From NCBI GenBank assembly GCA_015501055.1, contig JADNYV010000156.1, forward strand, positions 1 through 64,000: DNA of 64,000 bases, in the 5' to 3' direction. The translations under genes were made by a program, and so were the position numbers. The stretch is from Mucidula mucida (taxonomy: Eukaryota > Basidiomycota > Agaricomycetes > Agaricales > Physalacriaceae). Positions 1 through 9,800 of the stretch are shown here, in pieces. The stretch's first letter is position 1; the number at the start of each line of letters is the position of its first letter. Under the pieces are notes generated by a model. That model saw only the letters and a list, made by a program, of their open reading frames with translations. It made no database searches and was not told the origin of the DNA.

Positions 1-1813
1 CTATCCCCTCTATTACCGCTCTTCACAGCCTATATAATATCACTACTTGGATTTAACGTGGCGAAACATGTACTCCCTGCGTATTTTGGCTCATAACCTA
101 CCATCATGTAAATATCGCTGTTAATTTATATCGTCCAACTCGCTGTCTAGTTACCTTTTGGCGTCGTCACTCTAGGTTTCACCCCAAACCCAACTTATCC
201 TGACCCTTGGCCAACAAAGGTTTGGAATCGAAATTCGTGTCGCGACAAGAAAACTGTGGAAGCTGCCAGATTCATCTGCCCAATCTGTTCTTACAGGCGG
301 CCACGGCACACACCCATAACGACAGCTGTGAGCGTCTAATTCAACGACGAGCGACACACTAAACGTGCTCGTACCAGCTCTCCCCGATAAACTAGAACAG
401 AAATAGCGCGTGTCTACCGTCACGGTCATTAACACAAATCGACAGAAACAAAGCCGCGTTATGGCAATCCTTTCAAGCGTTAGTTGCATCGCAAACTCAC
501 TGATCATCAACACGGTGAAGATTCAGAAGTGGCACCGACTCTTTGGCTTCCTTTCTCTAACCACAAACATTTCGTCAGAGAAGTACCAGAAGGTTCTAAC
601 AACACGAAGAAATGTCCCCGATGCGCCTGTACCACAGCATCACTACCCTAAAAAGAAAACCAAGGCTTCAGAGAAGTCGTTGGCCGGTAGATATGGACGA
701 CACGAACAGTCCACGCGGCTTTACTCTCAAACTCTTCCATTCGCCCTTGGGGAACCGTCCTCTCGCTTTTCAGGATTACTATCGTGCGGCACGTTACGGG
801 GGACAAGGATATAGTGCTAATAATGATTTGGAAAAAGAGGTGAGAAGGGTTGAGGGGCAATGAGATGATGGCCTAAGAGTGGGAGTTAGGAGAGAGCATG
901 AATCCTGTGATCTCTCTAGGCTGCAACACAGCACTACTATGAGTATTGGAGAGGGCTGAGTATAACTGCCTTTTCCCCTGTGCCTGATTCTGCTTCTTCT
1001 TCTCTTGATCTGCTTCCATTTGTCCAAATTCGGCTGCTGGATGGCGGTGGTGGTTCCCGGTTAGGTAAGGGTTTGCGCTTGGGATAGGGTTTGGGTTGGT
1101 GGGGGGTTAGGTAAGGGTTGGTAGGGTTAGTTAGGGTGTTGGGACTCGGACAAGGAGGAGGAGAATGCACACAGTATATAGACCAAAAGTATGTAGCTTA
1201 TATACTGTAAGTAATCGAATATCTAATGGGGATTCGGGAGACAGTGCTCGAGAGCAGCGTGAAGTAAGAAAAAGAACTAGGTAAACTCTGTACATACAAT
1301 TGTGGTGTCAGTGGTAACGGGAGCGGAACGGTAGCGACGGTAGTGGGTCGGTGAATATTGGTGCGGGTCCGTGGAATAAGGGATTACAAGAGGAACATGA
1401 AGTTTGGCTTGTATCCAACATAGGGCGGTTAGCGGTCAAGGCATTTTATATAAAAAAGTGGCGGGAGGTGGTGGTTAGCTGTTTTTGGCAGTTGGCGGGT
1501 TTTATTTTTGGTGGTTAGCGGGTTTCGAAGTGTTTTAATCGCTTTGCTGTCATTGTTAAGCACAGGGGAAAAGACATGTTTAGTGTAGCCTCAGTATTGG
1601 AGGTGCTCAGGCCAGCACAATGCCTTTCTGGAGTGTTGGTCAAAGTACTACTGATACAAAAAATTGCCATATTATGTATCATTGTTCAAGCTCAAGTACT
1701 AGTCAGTTTTTATACTAGTGCATTGTATCGTGCCATGTACTACTACAGTTTGCTTCAGTTTGTTACTAGACACCCTTTTTGCTAAGTAGACTTTTATCCT
1801 TGGGACCAAAAAC
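1..1813. other. Unresolved left flank, no convincing gene
   Basis: I see no gene here that I can support. Short open frames exist on both strands but none has family features or a coherent exon chain. Around 215-345 on the plus strand a frame contains a CPIC-type cysteine pair followed by basic residues, which could be a relic of a zinc-binding exon, but it runs into stops. The stretch 1030-1140 is G-rich and is listed separately. The right limit is the target duplication of the hAT element. Confidence 0.5.
1040..1140 (+). repeat. Degenerate G-rich, telomere-like patch
   Basis: The plus strand carries many runs of the form GGTTAGG, TAGGGTT, GTTAGGG and GGGTTGG within about 100 bases, separated by short irregular spacers. 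The fungal telomere repeat is TTAGGG, so this looks like a degraded interstitial telomere-like tract, or a simple G-rich region able to form G-quadruplexes. No clean tandem array is present. Confidence 0.4.
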
Positions 1814-2998
1814 TAGGGATGTGCGCCGCACCATATGTACGGTCCATACGGTACGGTGTACGGGTTACGGGACGCGTACCGTGAGCGCGTTAGACATCCA
1901 CCCTACGGCACGGTCACGGTTCGGGTGCATGCCCGTTGCGGTGCTTGGATACGGCCGTGGACGGCCGTATACGGTATCTCTAATTAATCAAAACAATGCT
2001 CAGTATCCATGACGAAGTGCGCGCAGCATCACATTTTGAATATGAACAGTGGCGAGGCATGGTCGGTGTTGCCATTTTGCGAGAATAACCGCGTGGTACA
2101 ATTACTTTCCCACGGACCCTCTTTTGGATGCGATGTTCATCTCGAAGGCTGCAGCTACGCCAAACCAGCCGATTCTTGCCCCGGAACACATTTATAGCAT
2201 CAGAAAATGTCAGTATTATACTTTCAGCGCCAAGCATGATCCAAAGACGCGCTAAGTCGCGTCTCAATTGCATTCAGATTCCGTCTTGGTAACTTACAAC
2301 ACTTTTGGTCTAGTTCACTTATGAATGGCTCCCTTATTTTTTTCTGCAGCACATAATTTCCACTGTAATGGTACCCAATTATTGCTCTTGAATTTCGCAG
2401 CCGTGGGGCTATACATGCTGGACAGAACTTGATCGTTACTTTGAGCTGCCACAGGAGGATATCAACACATGTGATCCCATCAACTGGTGGTATTTGCGGC
2501 GTAAAGAGTATCCAACACTGTACCGCCTTGCACGCAATATTCTCGCTATTCCAGGTAAGAGTGTGATGCATGCTTACAAACCATCCTAACTTGTTCTCTG
2601 TAGGTTCTGCAGTCGCCGTTGAACACATTTTCTTGAGCAGCCACGACACAGTGTCAATGCGACAATCAAATCTCAAGGCTGACACGATTAGGACCTTGAT
2701 GCTGGTCAAGCATCACCTTCGATTGGCCCGCCTCGCTGTTGAGGAGCTTCTAGGTGACGAAGATTAATTCCTTGTATTTGTTTTTGATAATTACCTACTT
2801 CTACCATACAACAACTTTGTTTTCTTCATGTTTTAAAATATATATGGCCGTACATATGTCCGTTACGGCCATTCTTACTAGCATATGTATTGTGAACCTC
2901 GTTCACCTTGAGATACGGTACGGGAACAGACATCTCTGTATCCGTGCACAGGTGGCAGGCTTACAGCCGTAACCGTAACGGTACGGCGCACATCCCTA
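1814..2998 (+). mobile_element. hAT-type DNA transposon, decayed, 1185 bp
   Basis: The ends form terminal inverted repeats: the left end reads TAGGGATGTGCGCCG and the right end gives the same sequence in reverse complement. The 8 bases before the element (1806-1813, ccaaaaac) are repeated exactly after it (2999-3006). An 8-bp duplication together with a CAGGG/TAGGG-type end is the hallmark of hAT elements. Both ends also carry clustered subterminal copies of tacggtacgg-like motifs. The inside holds only the 3' part of a transposase gene, so the element is internally deleted and non-autonomous. The perfect target duplication shows that insertion into this site was a clean transposition event. 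Confidence 0.85.
2416..2767 (+). pseudogene. hAT transposase, C-terminal dimerisation region only
   Basis: Two exons joined by an intron at about 2555-2603 (GTAAGA...TGTAG) encode the hAT C-terminal dimerisation domain. Visible hallmarks are the DPINWWYLRR motif (the family D-x-x-x-WW pattern), YPTLYRLARNILAIPGSA, and the downstream SS-x-x-R-x-x-L region. Upstream of about 2416 all frames are interrupted, and the catalytic core and BED zinc finger are missing. The reading frame stops at 2765-2767, inside the element and before its right terminal repeat. This is a relic, not an active enzyme. Confidence 0.75.
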
Positions 2999-3206
2999 CC
3001 AAAAACCTTAACCCTAGCTTCTGGTCCTTTTGCTTCTCAAATCTGCCTTTCATTGTCAAACTCTTCAGTAGAGCACCCTTGGCTCAGGCATGACAAGAAA
3101 CATGTCTGATGTATCCTCTGCAAACAACAACATATACCAGACCAAGTTGTATCACATTACAGACATGAAGCAGCACAATCTGGTTGTAAACCTTGCTGTT
3201 GGCTAC

Positions 3207-3731
3207 TGTTAGCGACTGACTAAGCCACGAGACTCAACCAAGTACCACAGCAAGAAACTAAGGAAGAAAGTGTTCGCGTTTGTTAGGCTAGGCCAGGTGT
3301 ATAAACGAGATCAGAACTAAAGTACAATGATACTATACTACTGCTTATATACTAGTAAGCCTGTGTTTGGGACTCCTTGTCCATACATGTTTCCGCTAGG
3401 GATAACTCCACGCCCTTGACCCAGTGTTGTATGCTACTAGTCCATGAAACCATTAAATACAAGTGGTAACTGCATGTAAGTAATAATACTGAAACAACCA
3501 TGTGTGCTACGAGTGTCGGTGGTGTGTATACAATAGGAAGTCCATGAGGTATCGGCATGTATGATGTCATCCATGTGTTGGGTGTGTGTCCGACATGAGT
3601 ACGGCTTTGGTAATGAAAAGGAGTATGATTGGTGACGAAACAGATGATGAAACAGTCCGTTGGTTGATAAGACAAGTCCCCCGATAAGATATAATAAGAT
3701 TGAAAATGTGAAAATATGGCGATTCATAACA
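3207..3731 (-). repeat. 3' LTR of the Ty3 element
   Basis: 525 bp, TGTTA...TAACA, matching 7606-8125 along its length. On the minus strand it lies downstream of pol and follows directly after a polypurine tract. It keeps a perfect complement (3309-3319) to the putative primer-binding site at 7592-7602. Confidence 0.93.
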
Positions 3732-3744
3732 TCACCCCCTCCTT
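3732..3744 (-). promoter_or_regulatory. Polypurine tract of the Ty3 element
   Basis: On the minus strand the bases immediately before the 3' LTR read aaggagggggtga, a purine run ending at the LTR border. This is the expected plus-strand DNA primer position in LTR retrotransposons. Confidence 0.75.
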
Positions 3745-6700
3745 AAGGCACAAGTTCCATTCTGCGCCAGAGTCGCTCCATGAGGGCTGCAGAGGGTAAC
3801 ATGACGTCAAGGGGTTCGGTATTAGGCGGTGGTATGGGTTGGAATAGATGTGATGGAAATTGCGACATGGGGACTTCAATGCGAGCAAGCGCGGGTGGCT
3901 TTGGCTTGTTCGGATATTGTTGGTGAAAATCACTGATAGCTTTGTCGGCATTTTTGAGATTGCATGCCGGTTCCCATGTCTGCTCGTGTGTGCCATAACC
4001 CTTCCAGTGAACCTTGTATTGAAAACCCCCGCGGTACTTTTGGGAATTAACCACTTTCTCAACCTCCCATTCCGGTTCGGCTCCTTCCAGCACAGGTGGT
4101 GGACGCGTGTCTCGGGGTTGTGTCGGAAATTGGGGCTCGTGGTAAGGCGTCAACAGGGCCTCATTGAACACGGGATGGATGCTTTTCCACGTGTAAGGAA
4201 TCTGGAGCTTGTAAGAGCTCGTCCCGACTTTCTTGATCACTTTGAACGGCCTGAAGCGTTTGTCATCGAGCTTCTTCATTGGTCGGTCCGTGCTGAGATT
4301 CGTCCCTTCCAGCCATACTTTGTCGCCCGCCTTGTATTCTACTGCATCTGTCCGCTTCCTGTCATAAAACCGTTTCATATCCTCCTTTGCCATCTTCAAT
4401 GCTGACCCCACTTCGTCCCATGTCTTCCTCATGCCGTTGGCAAACTCCTGCGCAGTCTCATTTCTCGATGCCGTTTTCGGAGCGGTGCCTTTGTAGGGGT
4501 GTCTGCCCATGTCTGCGAAGAACGGAGTGACTTTGGTCGCTGAGTGAACTCGATCGTTGTAGACGAATTCAGCAGAGGGTAGCCATTCGTGCCAGTCGTT
4601 CTGATGGTAGTTGACAAATAACCGTAAGAAATGTTCTATCTCTTGGTTCAGCCGTTCCATCTGCCCATTTGCCTGTGGATGATACGCCGTTGTAAAGTTT
4701 CCTTGTATGCCTAACAACCGGTACAACTCCTTCATGAAACGCGAGTGGTATTGTGGACCGCAATCATGTATCATCTGTCATGGCATCCCATGTATGGGGA
4801 AAATGCGATCACGGTAAATGCGGGCCATGCCTTCCGACGTCAGAGTGGTGTGTATTGGTATGATGCGTAACCACTTTGTGAAATGGTCCACAAACGTGCT
4901 GATTGTGTTGTATCCTCCTGATTCCAGCAGTTCTCCAATCATGTCCGTCCCTACTATCTCCCATGGCTCGCTTGGCACATCAATAGGATGAAGAGGTGCA
5001 GCCGGCTTCGTGTGATGTGTCTTTGTGACCTGGCATTTTTGACACCCTTCCACGTATTCACGGACGTCTCGGCTGATTCCTGGCCACCAATAGGTACGTG
5101 TGATCAGCTCGAGGGTCTTGTATCGTCCGGGATGTCCTGCAAGCTGTGCGTCGTGATGCATTCCAATAACTTTTCCCCGCAATTCCTTATCCTTCGGTAT
5201 GTAAATATGATCCTTCCATATAATAAGTCCATTTTCCTTCTCTTCCCATCCTTTTTCTTTGTTTTCTAATGCTTTTTGTACGTATCTGTCCTTGTTTCCT
5301 TTTCTTTGTTTGATTTTGTTAAGTAATTCGTCCTCCGGTGTAGCTACTGTATGTAAAGAAAATTGCATTTGTGATATAAAAAACTCCGGCTTGAGCAAAA
5401 CAATGTTTTCGTTATCTTTTTCCCCCTTCTCAAGGCCTGTCATCCTTGACAAGGCATCAGCTTTCCCCATCGTCTTGCCCGGCTTGTGAATCATCTGTAT
5501 GTCATACTCCGCCAACTCCGTAACCCATCTCGCCTGCCTCCGATTCAACTTCTGTGGCTTCCGGAAGTACTGGAGGTTTTGATGATCGGTAAACACCTCC
5601 ACCATTTCCTTTGCTCCAAGGAGATATTGTCTCCAGTCGTCAATTGAGTCCATAATTGCCATCATCTCTTTGTCGTAGATCTCATAATTGCGCTCCACTT
5701 CATTCAGCGCGCGAGATCGGAAGGCTACTGGTCTCCATTTTCCGTCAACCAACTGGGAAAGAACTGCCCCGTTTGCATAGTTCGAGGAGTCTGCCTCAAC
5801 TCAAAACTTGCCGTCATCGCGTGGTACGATCAGAACGGGTTCTTCCGTCATCCTCCGTTTCAACTCCTCAAACACCTCGTGCTGCTCCATGCCCTAAACC
5901 CACTCGCCCTTCCCGGTTAGCGATGTCAATGGCTTCGCTACTCCCGCAAATCCCCGGATGAAACGTCGGTAGAAGTTGCAGAAGCCCAGGAATGACTGTA
6001 CTTCCTTCTTCTTCGTCGGCTCCTTTCATTCCTTCACTACGGCCACTTTTGCCGGATCCATCTTCACTTCTCCTCCTCCAACAATAACTCCCAAGTAATC
6101 TACAGTATGTGCCTCAAAACTACATTTCTCGGGTTTTAAATACAACTTATTTACTCGCAATATCTCTAGTACTCGTCGTACAATATGCCTATGTTCTTCC
6201 AATGTGTTTGTAAAAATAAGTATGTCGTCTAAGTAAACTATAACATGTCCTTCATCGATCAACTCCTTCAGGATGTGATTCATGAACGATTGGAACGTTG
6301 CCGGTGAGTTTGTAAGTCCGAAGAACATGACTGAGGGCTCAAACAGGCCTTGGTTTGTTCTAAACGCCGCTTTCCACTCATCACCTTCTTTGATCCGGAT
6401 GTTATTGTAACCCCATCGGACATCCATCTTTGTGAAAACCTTTGCTCCCTTCAACTTGTTGATAAGCTCCTGAATCAACGGCAAGGGATATCGGTTCTTG
6501 ATTGTCATGTCGTTCAACTTCCGATAATCCTGTACTGGCCAAAGGCTTCCATCCTTCTTTTTGACAAAGAAGAAGGGTGATGCCATAGGTGAAATTGATG
6601 GCCGTATATGTCCCGTCCGTATGTTTTCTTCCAAGAACTCATCTAACGCCTTTTGCTCGGATGGGCTAAGGGGATAAACCTTGCAGTCAACCGGTTTAGA

Positions 6701-7168
6701 ACCAGGCGTAAGTTCTATCGCGTGATCCCAGGGTCTTCGCTCCGGTAGCTTGTCAAAGTCCGCCTTGCTAAATACATCGGAGAATTCCTCAATGTAAGGT
6801 GCAGCAGCGGATGAAGGCTGTTGTGATCTCAGCTTTTCACCGCTTTTGCGATAGTTGTCCCAGTCCATCCAGAACAAACGCTCTCCCTCTTCCAACTTCT
6901 CTTCTACGTCTTCTCCTTCATCTTCCGGCAAGTTATACTCGGGTAGGTAGCCGCAACGGTCTGGGCATCGATCAAAAGTCAATGTGGATTCCGTCCAGTT
7001 GATCATGGGATTGTGATATCGTAACCAGTCTAGCCCCAAGAAGATGCTTGTTTTGCCAAGATTGGTGACGGCCAACTCGATCTTTTCTGCGTGATCGCCG
7101 ATCTTCATCCGGACCTCCACAAAACCTTTGATTGCTCCTCCCTCATTTAAGGTTCCATCCACATTGTA
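3743..7168 (-). pseudogene. Ty3 pol polyprotein, four nonsense mutations
   Basis: A single frame carries, in order: the end of an aspartic protease (starting just after the active-site region, at YNVDG), reverse transcriptase (KKDGS, QDYRKLN, catalytic YLDD), RNase H (ending near KADALSR), and integrase. The integrase has the HHCC zinc-binding region (CQKCQ), catalytic Asp residues in GTDMIGEL and DCGPQ, and Glu in the NGQMERLNQEIEHFLR segment. A chromodomain follows near the C terminus (YKVHWKGYG, QTWEP). In-frame stops lie at 6026-6028 (TGA), 5894-5896 (TAG), 5801-5803 (TGA) and 4778-4780 (TGA). Each is explained by one transition from Trp or Arg codons expected in the family. There is no frameshift, so the gene died by point mutation. 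As it stands it cannot make a full polyprotein. Confidence 0.9.
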
Positions 7169-7605
7169 GACAGGTGTGTATTATAAGGTAAGTAGGTAGG
7201 TATTGTAACTGTCTACACTATTTTACCGACTACTGACTACGTATCTACGGAGCCCAAGAGCTCGTCACAAGTTCGCAATTGCCCAGCCGACGTCCCTCTG
7301 GTGTGAGGTAAGCCAAAGTTTTCCTGGGAACGGGGGTTGACCCGTAAACAGCGCCCACTGAAGTGCAACTGCCAAAAGTTCGTTCTCGTGAGAGCGGCTA
7401 CTTCCAGCACCCGAGGCAGTTATCTCTAACTGTTAGCCAGCGCTACTGGGACCAATACACATGTATGCGGACGTGCGCTGGAATTAGGATTCCGTTGATC
7501 TGTAAACAGGGAAAGGGAATAGGGGAATGTGCGATGATCAAACAGCGAAGTGCTGATCGACAATCAGGGATGTGTGGTAGGTGGTAGAAAGTAGTTCTGA
7601 TCTTC
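7169..7605. other. Non-coding segment replacing gag
   Basis: Between the 5' LTR and the truncated protease there are only about 440 bases, where a gag gene and protease start of more than 1 kb would be expected. No gag-like frame or zinc knuckle is present. An inverted pair tgtagacag (7165-7173) and ctgtctaca (7209-7217) lies at the junction. This could be a scar of a deletion or a fragment of another repeat. Confidence 0.6.
7592..7602 (-). promoter_or_regulatory. Putative self-priming primer-binding site
   Basis: Three bases inside the 5' LTR, the minus strand reads gatcagaacta. This 11-mer is the exact complement of a stretch inside the 3' LTR (3309-3319) and matches the 5' LTR (7713-7723) with one mismatch. 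No tRNA 3' end is evident to me. The arrangement matches the Tf1-type mechanism, where the RNA 5' end folds back to prime reverse transcription. Confidence 0.6.
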
Positions 7606-8125
7606 TGTTAGCGACTGACTAAGCCACGAGACTCAACCAAGTACCACAGCAAGAAACTAAGGAAGAAAGTGTTCGCGTTCGTAAGCCTAGGCTAGGCCAG
7701 GTGTATAAACGAGATCGGAACTAAAGTACAATGATACTATACTACTGCTTATATACTAGTAAGCCTGTATTTGGGACTCCTTGTCCATACATATTTCCGC
7801 TAGGGATAACTCCATGCCCTTGACCCAGTGTTGTATGCTACTAGTCCATGAAACCATTAAATACGAGTGGTAACTGCATGTAAGTAATAATACTGAAACG
7901 TCCATGTGTGCTACGAGTGTCGGCGGTGTGTATACAATAGGGAGTCCATGAGGTATCAGCATGTATGATGTCATCCATGTGTTGAACGTGTGTCCGACAT
8001 GAGTACGGCTCCAGTAATGAAAAGGAGTATGATCGGTGACGAAACAGATGATGAAACAGTCCGTTGGTTGATAAGACAAGCCCCCCGATAAGATTGAAAA
8101 TGTGAAAATATGGCGATTCATAACA
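7606..8125 (-). repeat. 5' LTR of the Ty3 element, with promoter signals
   Basis: 520 bp, TGTTA...TAACA. On the minus strand a TATATA box lies at 7755-7750, 32 bases upstream of 7723. That position is where the sequence complementary to the primer-binding site begins, so it is the predicted transcription start. This implies a U3 of about 400 bases and an R-U5 of about 120. Confidence 0.9.
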
Positions 8126-8130
8126 GCTAC

Positions 8131-9234
8131 CATAAGCCACTCATCATTAAGCCCTCTACCTTTGTTGCCCAGGAACATACACAATAACCTCTTTCACATT
8201 CTAACAGGGCCTATAATGGAACCAGCAATGTTATGCCTTCGCCCAATAGTTGGTCAAAATGGTCTCTAGTCGTGTCTCTGTTACATAATGTAAAGGCACA
8301 TTTTCTATAATAATGCTTCAACTATATTTACTAAATAATTTCTTTTTTGCCAGGCAACACATGCCTTCATTTAAGCGCATTCGGGAAGATGATGCTCTTG
8401 GGCAAGGAAAACATCAAAATTTTGTGCCTCTTGTTCAGTACATGTGTTATCATTATACATGACTTGCTTATATTCGACAAGCTCTTTGACAAAGAACTAT
8501 TGCCTCAATGCTTAGGAAAGTTTGGGAAATGGACATATAATTGTGTAGTTTGTCAAAGATCCTCTGCAAAACATTTCTTACCAGGATAAGGGCTACTGTA
8601 CTAACACAATTGTAAATTCATGTAACATGTAATGAGGCAAAACTAATTTGACTTGCATAACATGTAACAGTCAAGATTTAGCAGGATCACCCCAAATATG
8701 AAACTTTTGCGCGCAGCAGCTGCCGCTGCCACCTCTTGCCGCTCTAGATAAGGGCTTTGGACCCTGAATGAACTAATTGTAAGTTAGTTCACATCCGTAG
8801 CGCGTAACATGCCATGAACTTACAGTTAGGATAGTACAGTATTCTTATTATACAGAGCCAGGCTAATGCCAGATTGCTTGCTTAGGGTGTGCACTATTCA
8901 AGCTGAACATATGATTTCAGTCTTGTCCTTTACCAAATGCTATCTATAACTGAAGTTTCTCATTGTAGGTGTGTTAGGTACATTACTTGTTGCTATTATT
9001 TAATTTTAGCTCAGCAGACTCCCAGCTTTAGGCCACCCATACTCAAAAAGGTCAAATGATATGCTTGTAGCATCTGATCCCCATACTACAAAACCATGAT
9101 TTTCACCTATTGTGAATCTACCCATCAATCATAACCACCCCAACCTTCACCCTGCTTTTTGTCAATGGGCAAGGTTTTACCAGCCAGCACCAAAGCAACA
9201 TTTGACCCTTTTAGCAAGGAAATTATAGGGTGCT
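8131..9234. other. AT-rich unresolved interval
   Basis: AT-richer than the rest of the window and poor in CpG. Short frames are present but none has recognisable motifs or a coherent exon chain. It ends at the outer border of the left duplication arm. Confidence 0.5.
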
Positions 9235-9800
9235 CTGCACTTGGATACACTCCCACTCCACATTGCAGACTCTTTGTTGACAACTCAGCTTGCCGGCCTT
9301 CAGTCCCTTATTGTTGACTACAAGAATAATTGCCTACTAACTCCTATAAGCGTAGACCCTAATGAATACAACAACATTGTGGTTGCCTTTACAAACATTC
9401 TTTGTGTAACATTAGAGAACTGTATCCTTCCTGCACTCGAGAATGTGTGCTTTAACAATCTCATTTGTTTTGAGTATATCAGGCCCCATATCTGTACCAT
9501 CAAAGCAATCTTAGCAGTGCTCCACAGTTGGATTGGCATTTATGGGTACAATGCAATTGGTTGGCCAATAGAACAGTAAGTGTGCCCTTTAAGGCCCTTC
9601 TTTCAGTCAGTGTAAGCAGTGTATGACCTTAATGAAATTCATGTCAAATTAACATCAACCAGTTTGTCTTTTAGCATGTCAGAACCTCATCAGTTTAATT
9701 TACCCTCAGTGCCTGCAGGATCTTCATTACATTGCCTCAAAAACACAATCATATCCTTAATTTGGTATAGTTCTTAATGTATCCTCCCAAAACTAAGCAA
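9235..9800 (+). pseudogene. Truncated relic of F-box gene 2
   Basis: This matches the 3' part of the intact gene at 54283-55677. Recognisable pieces include DTLPLHIAD, GLQSLIVDY and RPHICTIKAILAVLHS. The N-terminal half with the F-box is absent because the duplication border cuts through the gene. After about 9580 the frame is lost. Many differences from the intact copy are CpG changed to TpG or CpA. Confidence 0.85.

Larger units (their letters stand above)
3207..8125 (-). mobile_element. Ty3-type chromovirus LTR retrotransposon, gag deleted
   Basis: The element runs on the minus strand. LTRs lie at 3207-3731 and 7606-8125, both beginning TGTTA and ending TAACA. The five bases gctac flank it on both sides (3202-3206 and 8126-8130), a perfect 5-bp target duplication. 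Inside is one pol frame coding for the end of a protease, reverse transcriptase, RNase H, integrase and a C-terminal chromodomain. It has four in-frame stops and no frameshift. Gag and the protease active site are absent. The LTRs differ by about 20 substitutions, almost all transitions, plus two small indels, so the insertion is not recent. Confidence 0.93.

Noticed and set aside
172..513. Open frame on the minus strand near the left edge
   Set aside because: No family motif, Cys-rich by chance, no exon chain, and overlapping frames on the other strand are equally open.
3352..3727. Open frames within the LTRs (repeated at 7756-8184)
   Set aside because: They lie inside non-coding LTRs and differ between the two copies without codon-level conservation.
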